Shown here piece after piece: positions 1 to 8,988 of a stretch of 64,000 nt of DNA. Position 1 is the stretch's first letter, and every line of letters starts with the position of its first letter. Origin of the DNA: CAZIMM01 sp964540415 (GTDB taxonomy: Bacteria; Bacillota; Clostridia; Oscillospirales; Acutalibacteraceae). The DNA lies in assembly GCA_964540415.1 (NCBI GenBank), contig CAZIMM010000001.1:1-64000 (forward strand). Direction: 5' to 3'. Below the pieces are notes generated by a model. The model worked only from the letters and a program-made list of their open reading frames with translations. It was not told the origin of the DNA and searched no databases. A program made the position numbers and the translations under genes.

Positions 1-48
1 TCGGCACTTGTTAATATTTTGAAAATAGTGTCCAGTTTTTATTGACTA

Positions 49-972
49 GTGCACTATCATCTCTTTTTCCAACACACACCCAATTATGAAGTGCCGGGGC
101 ATGAATCGATGGTATGGGGACACGCCAAAACAAAAAACTTTCTGGACTTTGAAGATCTGCCGATTGCTCTTGCGGCAGATAAAGCATACGATTCGGGCGG
201 AGCTTGGTCAGGAACCGCAGCCCAAATCGGAGATAAGCTGTATTTGTTTTATGCGTCTGTTGATGCCAACGGACAGCAGACGATAAGCGTTGCTTTTTCA
301 ACTGACGGAACCAATTTTGAAAAGTACAGCGAAAATCCGGTCATTTCAACTCCGCCTTCTGACGGAAGCAAGGATTTTCGGGATCCGGCAATTTTGATTG
401 AAAAAGGCAATTTATATCTTGTTATTGCCTCTGCCGACACATCAAAGGGAACGGGCAACCTGTTGCTGTATAAAGGTGACGATGTGTTTCATTGGCATTA
501 TGTCGGTGTGTTGCACGAATATGCCGATTGCAGATACTGCGAATGTCCTTCCTTTGTACCCTGCAATGACGGATTTGTATTATCGGTTTCCGTTGTCAAA
601 AAAGACGATTCGCATTATTTTGAAACTCTGTACGGCGATTTTGACGGCAAAAGCTTCACCCCGACAATCGTTTCACGATTTCAGAAGGGTCCGGATGAAT
701 ATGCCGGACAGATTTTCCACGCGCCGGACGGAAGAAACCTTTTAATTTCGTGGATACCCGGCTGGAGCTATCAGCCCAAAGAAAAATGTATCGGCTGTTT
801 ATCAATTCCTCTCGAAATCACAGTTGAAAAGGACAAGATACGGGCATACCCGATAAAAGAAGTTTCCCATCTGATTACTTCGGACGACACAATAACAGAT
901 GCATACATTTGCGAGAAATATGAGAACCACGGAGAGCTTGTAAGCATCACAATTGACAAGAAGGAGCTATAA
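49..972 (+). pseudogene. GH32 beta-fructosidase remnant, truncated at both ends
   Basis: GH32 enzymes hydrolyse fructosides such as sucrose, sucrose-6-phosphate or fructans. The 307-residue frame, opened by GTG at 49, carries the five-bladed propeller signature: HYHLFFQH, WGHA, SGGAWSGTA, the RDP motif at residues 111-113 and the EC acid/base motif with Glu165 (CECPSF). The N-terminal WMNDPNG block with the nucleophile Asp, which should lie just before HYHLFFQ, is absent: an in-frame stop lies at 43-45 and no other frame of bases 1-48 encodes it. The frame ends straight after the propeller, so the C-terminal beta-sandwich (about 150 residues) is also missing. No ribosome site is seen. It is probably inactive debris of a fructan gene. 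If the window start is a contig edge, part of the 5' loss could be an assembly effect. Confidence 0.7.
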
Positions 973-1006
973 AAATATCCGTTTTTCATTATCAAGCGTC
1001 CGGCTC

Positions 1007-1036
1007 GATAACTTCCGATTTGTTGAGGCAAATAAT
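1007..1036 (+). repeat. Partial copy of the 5' end of a dispersed repeat
   Basis: The stretch around CCGATTTGTTGAGGCAAATA resembles the start of the larger repeat at 1896 (CCCGATTTGTTGAGATATAA). It lacks the GGTGGGTGAA units. It lies between the GH32 remnant and the XRE gene, in a gap without coding signal. Confidence 0.35.
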
Positions 1037-1174
1037 CCGGATTTATTAGCACGTCAAAGCTTTTTTACATAAATAATCCCCGCTTGTAAAGGCTGTTTGA
1101 TAGACAATGCGGATGCTTTCGCTATACTGAGAGATGTTCCCGACGGAACAATAAAAATTGAGGTGATACCAACC

Positions 1175-1822
1175 ATGGAAATCGGAAGCATCATTAAGAA
1201 CGCAAGAAACGAAGCCGGACTCACTCAGGAGCAAGCCGCCGAGGCGTTGTGCGTGAGCAGGCAAACTGTTTCAAACTGGGAAAACGGAAAAACTTACCCC
1301 GATATTATCAGCGTTATCAAAATGAGCGACCTGTATTCTGTCAGTCTGGATCACCTTCTCAAGGAGGAAACATCAATGAAACAGTCTTACAGGGAATATC
1401 TTGAAGAAAGCACGAACACGGTAAAAAGCAGGAATAATAGCTCAAAGCTTATTCTGACGCTTGTTACGCTGGGGATATGGTCGATATCCCTTATTGCCTT
1501 TTGGCTGGTAGAGCGCGGTACCGATTTTAACGGATACAGCCTAACAGTTATGTGGGCGATATTGCCGATTTTGTTCTTTACCGTATCATTTATTATCGGA
1601 CAGCGTGATTATTTCGGCAAACTAAAATGGCTTGCGGTGCCGATTCTCAGCATAATGTATTCGTTGTCCGGCAGCATTTCGTCTGTAGCGACGGATGAAA
1701 CGCTGTATAAATCTGTTGTCTGGCCGGACTTCACAAAGCTGTTAATCGGAGTTCTTATTTCTCTTGCAGGTTTGGGAATCGGTATGCTTGTCCAAAGAAG
1801 AAAAGGCAAGACCGATAAGTAA
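1175..1822 (+). CDS. XRE-family transcriptional regulator with four-helix membrane domain
   Basis: This is a DNA-binding regulator of 215 residues. Residues about 3-58 form an XRE/Cro helix-turn-helix (IGSIIKNARNEAGLTQEQAA, then SRQTVSNWENGKTYPD). The remainder holds four hydrophobic segments near residues 88-110, 118-140, 147-168 and 187-207, ending in a basic tail. This architecture is common in Firmicutes, where the membrane part is thought to tie the regulator to envelope signals. ATG 1175 was chosen because GAGGTG precedes it by a normal distance and the HTH begins at once; an upstream in-frame ATG at 1097 has no such site. The target is unknown: no partner gene sits next to it. Confidence 0.85.
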   Translation: MEIGSIIKNARNEAGLTQEQAAEALCVSRQTVSNWENGKTYPDIISVIKMSDLYSVSLDHLLKEETSMKQSYREYLEESTNTVKSRNNSSKLILTLVTLGIWSISLIAFWLVERGTDFNGYSLTVMWAILPILFFTVSFIIGQRDYFGKLKWLAVPILSIMYSLSGSISSVATDETLYKSVVWPDFTKLLIGVLISLAGLGIGMLVQRRKGKTDK

Positions 1823-1895
1823 GGTGTAATCCGCAGGAGCACACCGCGTTTTCCTGCGGAAAACAGTAATACTTGAGTACGGTTTCGTACTGACA

Positions 1896-2053
1896 AATCC
1901 CGATTTGTTGAGATATAACAATACGAGAACATTTGCTTATAACAGGTGGGTGAACAAAGCGAACGGAACAAACGGGAAAAGCACGGGTGGGTGAAGTTTG
2001 TATGAACTCGTGTTCTTCTCCAAAAAGGAAGCATCCCGTGAGGGGTGCTTTTG
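1896..2053 (+). repeat. GGTGGGTGAA-type dispersed repeat ending in a terminator (copy A)
   Basis: Copy A reads AATCCCGATTTGTTGAGA, an AT-rich stretch, two GGTGGGTGAA units 41 bases apart (near 1946 and 1987), then AGTTTGTAT and a CTCGTGTTCTTC block. It ends in the hairpin at 2029-2053. A second copy with three units lies inverted at 27434-27637, with the same order of blocks and again a terminator at the end. Shared layout with unit-number variation suggests a mobile or RNA-encoding intergenic element; nothing in it looks protein-coding. Confidence 0.7.
2029..2053 (+). terminator. Intrinsic terminator at the end of repeat copy A
   Basis: AAGCATCCC, a GTGA loop and GGGGTGCTTTT form a short hairpin followed by a T-rich run. 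Confidence 0.65.
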
Positions 2054-2124
2054 TTTTGCACAGCATTGAAAACCCATATTTCCTATCGTTCAAGAGCAGC
2101 AATCGTTCAATGAATCGTATATAA

Positions 2125-2394
2125 AAAAGCAGTCCGACCGGAAAGACAGTCGCCGAAATTACCGTCTTAACAATGCCCGCCAAAACCGCCTGCACTTACA
2201 AAACTGACAGCTTCGACAAAACCGGCTTGACGCTTGAGGTTACTTATTCCGACGGCTCAAAAGAAACGAAAACCGACACGTCGAAAATTAAAAATTCCGG
2301 CTGCAGCCCCAAGCAGACCGGAGAGCAGACCCTCACCATCGAGTACGAGGACTGCACCGCGACCTTTAACGTCAGCTTGTCGCTTGTCCGGTGA
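2125..2394 (+). pseudogene. Fragment of a bacterial Ig-like (Big_3-type) surface protein
   Basis: The open frame encodes about 89 residues after the stop at 2122-2124. They match one group-3 bacterial Ig-like repeat: TVAEITVLTMPAK, then DKTGLTLEVTYSDGSKET, then TGEQTLTIEYEDCTATFNVS. Such domains occur in tandem in large secreted or wall-anchored proteins. Coding similarity starts upstream of the first ATG (2173), and there is no ribosome site or signal peptide. This looks like the surviving 3' end of a decayed surface-protein gene. Confidence 0.55.
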
Positions 2395-2443
2395 CAGCGA
2401 ATAATAAAACCCATTCTCTTCGGTCGGCTGTGGTATTGACGTG

Positions 2444-2555
2444 AGCGGTCAGCAAATTTATATTAGCAATCAGCGGTCAGCGAATTTTATCAAACGCACC
2501 CATAAAATTGACGTTTGGAAAAAAAGCTGACGCTTAATGCTGTCCGCTGACCGCT
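2444..2555. repeat. AGCGGTCAGC direct and inverted repeats
   Basis: AGCGGTCAGC followed by AAATTT or GAATTT occurs at 2444 and 2472. AGCGGTCAGCG (2472-2482) is exactly inverted as CGCTGACCGCT at 2545-2555, so an 11-bp stem over about 60 bases is possible. It lies in the gap upstream of the phosphoesterase gene. Function unknown. Confidence 0.5.
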
Positions 2556-2676
2556 TATAATAACTCCAATTCATCCTCGACATTTCCAAATTTATATGAT
2601 AGAATATGGCTGTGCGTTTCGCCTTTTCGGCGGGGAGTGCGGCTTTCTGTTTATTCAAAAGAGAGGATTGATAAAA

Positions 2677-3996
2677 ATGTCTGCTTTTACTACCCGCGTT
2701 TTACCGGTTCTTTTGGCGATCATGTTCGTTTTCACTTCTGCTCTCGGTTCGTTTGTTTTTCCCGCTTCCTTTACTCCCGCCGATGACGGGTTTACTCCAG
2801 TGCTGCGCTTCATTGCCTGCAGTGACGTTCACATCACCTACCCCGGGGATTTCAGAAGTCAGCGCTTCGTCAAGGCTGTTAAAACCGGCTACGCCTACGC
2901 CGCCGCTGACAGCGAATACAACAAGCTCGACGCTGTGCTTGTCGCCGGCGACATTACCGACAAGGGTCTTTTGAGTGAATATCTCTCATTTCAGAGCATC
3001 GTTGACCGCTATATAAAGGACGAAACCAAGGACGTTGTTATCGTTGCCAAGTCTCACGACTGCAAAACCTACGGCAAAAACGCCCTCTCCGTTTACTCCG
3101 CGCTTTCCGGCAACGACACCGATTTTAACTACACGATAAACGGCTGCCACTTCATCGGCATCTCCACCTCTCCCGAGTCGGAGGAAGCGCTCTATACCGA
3201 TGAGCAGCTCTCCCGGCTGCGTGAGCAGATTGCCGCTGCGGCTCTGGAAGATCCCTCTAAGCCGATATTTGTCACCCACCACGAGCACGTTTCCGGCACT
3301 GTCTACGGCAGCGAGGGTTGGGGCTACAAGGGGTTTTACGACATTCTCGACGATTACCCGCAGGTGGTTGACTTCTCCGGTCATTCACATTATCCCGTGA
3401 ATGACCCGCGCAGCATCTGGCAGGGCGACTTCACCGCGCTGGGCACAGGCTCACTGCACTACACCGAGTTCGACATCGACGGCGAGTTCAGCATTCATCC
3501 CTCCGGCAGCAAGCGCGTTGCTAATATGTGGATAGTTGAGGTTGACGCGCAAAGCCGCGTGCTCCTCAAGGGCTATGACCTCATAGCGGATGAATTTATC
3601 TGCGAATATCTGATTGACGCGCCGAGCGACAAATCCTCTTTCGAGTACACCGAGGCAAAGCGCATTGCCGCCTCCTCTGCTCCCGCATTCGCAAGCGGAG
3701 CCGCCGTAAAGACGGGCAGGAGTATTGACGGGAAGTATGAATTCACTGTTCCCGCCGCCGAATCGACTGACGGCAACATCGTTTTCCTCTATCGCGCCTT
3801 TGTCCTTGACGCACAGGGCAACGCCGTTTCCGACAGTTTCGAGCTTTCCGGCTACTATTTCACTCCCACGCCGGACAAAGTTACAGTGAAGCTGAAGGAC
3901 AAGCTGCCCGCCGGCACTTATACCGTGAATGTCACCGCCGAAAACGCCTACGGGATGCGTTCGGCGCCCATCAACACGCAGATAACCGTAAGGTAG
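2677..3996 (+). CDS. Secreted calcineurin-like metallophosphoesterase
   Basis: The product has 439 residues. A signal peptide spans about residues 1-28. The calcineurin-like fold follows, with DVH (Asp50, His52), GDITD (Asp92), the THHEH block (His201-His204) and GHSH (235-238). The usual GNH(D/E) metal-site motif is replaced by K125-S126-H127-D128, so the Asn ligand is lost. Residues from about 330 look like an Ig/Fn3-type beta domain (YEFTVPAAES to NTQITVR). ATG 2677 follows AGAGGATTGATAAAA. It probably cleaves a phosphoester outside the cell, but the altered motif leaves activity open. Confidence 0.8.
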   Translation: MSAFTTRVLPVLLAIMFVFTSALGSFVFPASFTPADDGFTPVLRFIACSDVHITYPGDFRSQRFVKAVKTGYAYAAADSEYNKLDAVLVAGDITDKGLLSEYLSFQSIVDRYIKDETKDVVIVAKSHDCKTYGKNALSVYSALSGNDTDFNYTINGCHFIGISTSPESEEALYTDEQLSRLREQIAAAALEDPSKPIFVTHHEHVSGTVYGSEGWGYKGFYDILDDYPQVVDFSGHSHYPVNDPRSIWQGDFTALGTGSLHYTEFDIDGEFSIHPSGSKRVANMWIVEVDAQSRVLLKGYDLIADEFICEYLIDAPSDKSSFEYTEAKRIAASSAPAFASGAAVKTGRSIDGKYEFTVPAAESTDGNIVFLYRAFVLDAQGNAVSDSFELSGYYFTPTPDKVTVKLKDKLPAGTYTVNVTAENAYGMRSAPINTQITVR

Positions 3997-4144
3997 TGTC
4001 AAACGAAGAGAAATAATACGGTTTATTTTTATAAAACCGTGCCGGACAAGGCGCTGAGCCCCGAATTCAGACTTTTTGCCGACGGGCAGGAAGCTCTATC
4101 GGGGCATATATCATTGAATCATATAAACGTGCATTAAGTTTAAT

Positions 4145-7100
4145 TTATACATAGCAAGTGCGGTTAATTATTATTTGTTTAAGTTCGTCCGAAAGCTCGT
4201 TGAAATAGGAGCAATAGCCCGCCACACGTACCATCAAATACTTATATTTTTCGGGGTTATTGAAGGCATCAATCAGGATTTCACGGCTTATTATATTTGG
4301 TTGGAACTGCATGCCGCCCTTTGTCAAAAATGTTTTGAAAATACTTGCAAGGTTTTTTATGCCCTCTTCACCGGGGAACAATGCGCTGTCGATGTGAAAT
4401 GTGACAGTTGTGCCGTTGGGCGCATAGTCCTTGTAATTAACCGTTGCCACGGAATTGAGCGATGACATCAGATTGCTTTCTTCCATGCCGTAGTGGGGAG
4501 TAATGCTGTTTGCAAGAGGCACACCCTTTAACCTGCCGGAAGGCAGTGCCTGCGTTTTAAGACCATACCTGTCGTTGACATTCAAAGCATAATAGCCTGC
4601 GCAATAAGCTCCTCCCCTGTCGGGGTTGGGGACATTGGCAAGGGCTTCATTCCAAAAGCGCATGACTCTGCTCACCCATTCGGCAGGCTCTTTTGAGCTG
4701 TCATCGCCGAATTTGGGCAATGCCAAAATATCTGTCAAAATCCTTTGATTCTTTTTACCTTCAAAATTGTTATCAATAGCATAAATAATATCATGCATTG
4801 TGTACAGCCCTTTTTTAAACACAAGCTGCTCAATGGCATAGAATGAATCGGCAGCGTCAGTAACACCCACAGCCTGGATACCGCTGCTTATGAAATCCGT
4901 GCCGCCTTGATATGCACATTTTCCCTGCCTGAGGCATCCGTCATACAAGGAGGATGCAAGTGGTGTCGTAAAGCCTTCACCAAGAGTTTTAATGATTTTT
5001 TGCTGGTCCCGGAGAACGGATTTGGTTACCGCCTGAAGCCTTTCACAATAGCGTGAAATCAGCTGCTCCATGCTCTCGGGCGGGTTATAGATAAACATAC
5101 CCTGCCTGACTTTGCGTTTTTCTATTGTTTTTTGCCGCATCTTTGTCATTACTCTGCAATAAGGACAATTTTTATACATACCGAAAGAGTATTCGAAAAA
5201 TCTGTCAACAACAAGACTGATATACTGTTTTGCGGAAAAATTCCATAGGTCATAATCCTGCCCTTTGACTGCCTGAAGCAGCGGAAGACATACATTGATA
5301 TTGGCCGAATCTGTATTCCCGAAATGGTCATCGCTTGCTATCGGTTCAACACAGCCGACAATGGCATAATTGCGAGCATTCTCAATTGTAGTGTTATGCT
5401 TTCTTACAATCGCCTCAAAGTACTCCTCATCACTGAAAAGCTCAGGCATCGGGCAACCGTTAATATATATTTCGGCAAGGCGCTCAAGATATTTTTGAGG
5501 GCTGTTTTTATTTATGCGGGCGCACATGTTGACCGAAAGCGGTTGCAGCTCACAGGCATCAATGAGCATATAGGTCAAATCGTTTGTGGCATCATCACCG
5601 TTTTTATCTGTGCCGCCGAAGGTCAGCGCCTGGTCTGTGGATAGGGTTTCAAAGAGCTTTGCGACATTGAGAAAGCTGTCTCCGTCATTGATGAGAATCA
5701 CTTCATCCATTTTGAGGATAAACAGGCACAGCAGCTCCTTCGCCTTTTCATAGGTTATTCTGCCTGCCGCTAAATCCGCTTTGTAATAGGGATACAGTAC
5801 TTGGTCAAGCCTACCAAAGCTGACAGCATTTTCATATGCTTCAATGCAAAGCGCAATTTGAATAAAGGTTATTGCCTGCAACGCCTCATGGAAGGTTGTT
5901 GCGGGATATCTCGGCACTCTCCTGCAAATTGCCGACATCTCCCTGAGCTCCGCTCTCCTGTTTGAGTTGCGCTCCGACTCCGCCATTTCGGACAGCTTAT
6001 CCGCATATCGGTCAGCCCAATCAGCAAGGGCTTCAAGGCATATAATTGCTCCCTCATAGAAGGTTTTGTCATTGCCCTGTTGGGCGGCGGCATGAGCCTT
6101 TATTCTTTCTATCATACCTGTTGTGCCATATTCAAGTATCCGGTCATAGTTGGGAATAAAATGGGCAATTGCCGCCAGATTGTTATTAAAGCCCGCTATC
6201 ATCTCCGAGCTTCTGCCGAACATTGCCAAAAATTCTGAAAACTTTGTATTTACTTTAACTAACAGGCCATGCCTTAGCCATAATGGCAAAATGCGGGTGT
6301 AAAAATACGTTTTCTCCCTTGCTGAGCATTTGAAGGAAACCGGCTTCTGCTTGTTGATTCTATGAATAAAAGAAGCATATAAAACCCCGTACTGCTCTGC
6401 CCAAACCTGACCTGCACACCTTTTTGATGTGAAGTTGCCGACAAGCAGCTCATTGTCATATACAACAACCGATTTGTTTTTAAGCACATATTTCATGCGC
6501 TTGCTTCTGTGAAGATGAACAGGCTCATTAAATCCGTTTTTTCTATAAAACTGTGTTTTTAGCTTATCCGCTTCAATGCACAGGGCACGGCCTGATTCCC
6601 GTATATCTTTTTGCACAGAAAGCACCCTGTCGGTGAACTCGGTGGTTCTTTTAACCTTGTTTTCCTTCACATTATAGGCAATTGCACCGTATTTTTTGAA
6701 TGTTTCAAGCCCGAACCTGAGTGCACTTGTGCTGCTGTCGGGCGAAATGCCGAGCATGGGTATTTCAAGCCCCAGTCTTCTCGCTTTATCCTCATACATA
6801 TTGTGGTATTTGAGAAGCTCAATTGAATTATAGCCAAGTGAACGCAGAAGCTCCGCGGCGGCTTTGATATGCTCCTCTTTATCGTTCATTCCCGGAACCA
6901 TTACCATGCGAAACTTTATGTATGCATCCGTACAAGTAAGCATCTTGAGGTTGTTTAGGATAAACTTATCGTCAATGCCTGTAAGCTCCTTATGCCTTGC
7001 AGGGTCTCCGACAACCTTCAGATCAACGAGAAAGGTGTCAACATAGGGCAACACTCTTTCTATTGTGCTGTATGGCACACAGAGCGTCGTCTCCACCGCA

Positions 7101-7414
7101 ATATTGATACCTTCCTTTTTGAGCTCCGAAAGCAGAGCTTCAAGGCTTTCGGCATTCTGTAAAAGAGGGTCGCCGCCGCTTAGGGTTACCCCGCCGTCAG
7201 AGGCGAAATAGTATTCCTTATCCCTCAAAACTTCCTCAATAATCTCATCAATAGTGTATTCCTTTTCAACAGGAACCTCCGGGGCAAGCATTTCGGGGTT
7301 CTGACACCATTGACAGCGAAGCGCGCAACCGCGCATGAAAATCGTTGTTCTGATGCCTTTACCGTCCTGAACAGAGGTCCTTTGAATTTTAACAACCTTC
7401 AAACCGCTATTCAT
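4145..7414 (-). CDS. Single-chain fusion: glycyl radical enzyme activase + glycyl radical enzyme
   Basis: One uninterrupted 1089-residue frame joins two normally separate proteins. Residues 1 to about 250 are a radical SAM activase: CxxxCxxC is C30-C34-C37 (RGCALRCQWC), followed by LSGGDP at 78-83. It lacks the ferredoxin-like insert of many clostridial activases, as in PFL activase. Residues from about 255 to the end are a full glycyl radical enzyme with SFGRLDQVLYPYY, active-site Cys688 and Glu690 in GCVEP, and C-terminal RVAGYCSYF with Gly1066 as the radical site. GCVEP places it with dehydratases, C-S/C-N lyases and decarboxylases, not with pyruvate formate-lyase, which has two adjacent cysteines. 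The start follows AAGGGGAATAATT. It is the last gene of the operon, 57 bases after the symporter. The substrate is not evident from sequence. Confidence 0.93.
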   Translation of the reverse strand: MNSGLKVVKIQRTSVQDGKGIRTTIFMRGCALRCQWCQNPEMLAPEVPVEKEYTIDEIIEEVLRDKEYYFASDGGVTLSGGDPLLQNAESLEALLSELKKEGINIAVETTLCVPYSTIERVLPYVDTFLVDLKVVGDPARHKELTGIDDKFILNNLKMLTCTDAYIKFRMVMVPGMNDKEEHIKAAAELLRSLGYNSIELLKYHNMYEDKARRLGLEIPMLGISPDSSTSALRFGLETFKKYGAIAYNVKENKVKRTTEFTDRVLSVQKDIRESGRALCIEADKLKTQFYRKNGFNEPVHLHRSKRMKYVLKNKSVVVYDNELLVGNFTSKRCAGQVWAEQYGVLYASFIHRINKQKPVSFKCSAREKTYFYTRILPLWLRHGLLVKVNTKFSEFLAMFGRSSEMIAGFNNNLAAIAHFIPNYDRILEYGTTGMIERIKAHAAAQQGNDKTFYEGAIICLEALADWADRYADKLSEMAESERNSNRRAELREMSAICRRVPRYPATTFHEALQAITFIQIALCIEAYENAVSFGRLDQVLYPYYKADLAAGRITYEKAKELLCLFILKMDEVILINDGDSFLNVAKLFETLSTDQALTFGGTDKNGDDATNDLTYMLIDACELQPLSVNMCARINKNSPQKYLERLAEIYINGCPMPELFSDEEYFEAIVRKHNTTIENARNYAIVGCVEPIASDDHFGNTDSANINVCLPLLQAVKGQDYDLWNFSAKQYISLVVDRFFEYSFGMYKNCPYCRVMTKMRQKTIEKRKVRQGMFIYNPPESMEQLISRYCERLQAVTKSVLRDQQKIIKTLGEGFTTPLASSLYDGCLRQGKCAYQGGTDFISSGIQAVGVTDAADSFYAIEQLVFKKGLYTMHDIIYAIDNNFEGKKNQRILTDILALPKFGDDSSKEPAEWVSRVMRFWNEALANVPNPDRGGAYCAGYYALNVNDRYGLKTQALPSGRLKGVPLANSITPHYGMEESNLMSSLNSVATVNYKDYAPNGTTVTFHIDSALFPGEEGIKNLASIFKTFLTKGGMQFQPNIISREILIDAFNNPEKYKYLMVRVAGYCSYFNELSDELKQIIINRTCYV

Positions 7415-7471
7415 AATTATTCCCCTTAAAAAGTACTTTCCGCACAGTGTTTTTCTGCGGTTTAGACCTTT

Positions 7472-8974
7472 TTATTTTATAGCATAGCTGCTGTCTGACT
7501 TCCACAGCTCACTGACTTTTTTGCCAACTGCCGTTTCAATGTCTTTGATTTCGTCATCACTCAAACTTGACAGCCCTTCCCCTCGTTTGAAGCATTCAAT
7601 TCCCTTTAATACGGCATCAAAGCGTTTTTTATTTATCTTATTCTTGGTTACAAAAAATATGCAAGTGGCAAGAAGCAAAAACGGAAGCAGTATAAACATC
7701 CATTTGATGCCAGAAACAATGCCTGCCTGAGCATAAGCAGACGGGTCAAAATCGCCTACTGCCTTGCTTTTTATCAGATTATACTCCGTCTGGTCAAAGC
7801 CCAATGCCTGCAGACCGACTCCCAGAAGGAAAACTGCAACACCGCTGGCAAATTTCCTCATGAAAGTTGTCAGCCCGCTGTAAATACCCTCCCTGCGCTT
7901 GCCTGTCTGTATTTCGTCCAGGTCGAAAATATCGGTGAGCATCGACCAGGTCGAAAGGTTGCCCGCAGAGGCACCTATGGCAATGAGCACGGCAAAAACA
8001 ATTATCACCGCTGTAGGTGTGCCGCTGTTGACAAAAGCAAAAAGAAGGGAGGTCAACATCCACAGGGGTATGCCTATGTAGAGAGGGAATGCCTTGCCTT
8101 TCTTTTTGGCTACACTTCCGAAAATGAGCATGAACAGTATTTGACACACCAGCAACACTCCCATAAGAAGCTCATAGCTCGCATATTTGAGCACTACAAT
8201 GTCAACATAAAAAATGAACAAAGCCAGCACCAAGTCAACGCATATTTGAAAAGACAGGAATATACCGAGGAAGTTGCGGTAAGGCTTGTTTCTGAAAAGC
8301 GATATCCAGCCCTTGACGGTGATTTTCTCGACGGGAGGCAGCTCCTTTTTCTCTGTTGTGCCTAAGAATACAACGAGCCAGCAAAGGCCGAAAACAACTG
8401 CCAGAACCGAAGCCATGACAAGATAACCGCTCTTTTGCGCCGGACCGTTCACTCCGCCTCCGACAGCTTTAATAATAAGTCCGGGCACGACCGCACAAAT
8501 CAACGATGCTGCGCCCGACATTACCATCCTGACAGTTGTAAAAGCGGTTCGTTCGTTATAGTCCGATGTCATATCCGAAAGAATTGCATTATACGGAACC
8601 ATTACAATTGTGAATGCAGTGCCGAAAAACATATATGCGAATGTATGGTAGATGATTTTTGCTGTTGTTCCCTCAAGCCCAAAGGAATAAAAGAGCATTA
8701 TAAATGAAAGAAAAACGGGAAAAATCCCAATTAAAAAATACAGCCTTCTGCGGCCGTATTTTGAGCGGGTTTTATCAGAGAGCCTGCCAACGATCGGGTC
8801 TGTCACAGCATCCCAAAACTTACCGATAAAAATAATTGCGGAGGTTGCAATAATGGGAAGCCCCTCAACGAGCATCAGAAAATTCATATACAGCAGCGAA
8901 AAAACCAAAAATGCTCCGCCGCCATATATGTCGCCGCTGCCGTAACTGATTTTTGATGCTATGTTCTTTTTCAT
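7472..8974 (-). CDS. GPH-family (MFS_2) sugar:cation symporter
   Basis: This is a 500-residue polytopic protein with about twelve membrane helices. It has the family hallmarks: SYGSGDIYGGG at the N-terminus, GKFWDAVTDPIVGRLSDKTRSKYGRRR in the loop after helix 2, and a PYNAILSDMTSDYNERT segment. Glycoside-pentoside-hexuronide symporters import sugars, sugar acids and related polar solutes with H+ or Na+. It lies between the IclR gene (14 bases) and the fusion enzyme, so it most likely brings in the substrate of the operon. It has a longer soluble C-terminal tail of about 50 residues. ATG is preceded by AGAGGTG. Confidence 0.9.
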   Translation of the reverse strand: MKKNIASKISYGSGDIYGGGAFLVFSLLYMNFLMLVEGLPIIATSAIIFIGKFWDAVTDPIVGRLSDKTRSKYGRRRLYFLIGIFPVFLSFIMLFYSFGLEGTTAKIIYHTFAYMFFGTAFTIVMVPYNAILSDMTSDYNERTAFTTVRMVMSGAASLICAVVPGLIIKAVGGGVNGPAQKSGYLVMASVLAVVFGLCWLVVFLGTTEKKELPPVEKITVKGWISLFRNKPYRNFLGIFLSFQICVDLVLALFIFYVDIVVLKYASYELLMGVLLVCQILFMLIFGSVAKKKGKAFPLYIGIPLWMLTSLLFAFVNSGTPTAVIIVFAVLIAIGASAGNLSTWSMLTDIFDLDEIQTGKRREGIYSGLTTFMRKFASGVAVFLLGVGLQALGFDQTEYNLIKSKAVGDFDPSAYAQAGIVSGIKWMFILLPFLLLATCIFFVTKNKINKKRFDAVLKGIECFKRGEGLSSLSDDEIKDIETAVGKKVSELWKSDSSYAIK

Positions 8975-8988
8975 ATCGGCACCTCTCT

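Larger units (their letters stand above)
1823..2124. other. Non-coding gap with dispersed repeat and terminator
   Basis: I see no gene in this stretch. Open frames across it on the minus strand are translations of the GGTGGGTGAA repeat (1896-2053) and have no ribosome site. Confidence 0.6.

Noticed and set aside
1896..2053. GGTGGGTGAA units as a CRISPR array or phage-derived repeat
   Set aside because: Only two to three units, core of about 11 bases, spacers partly alike between copies, and no cas genes.
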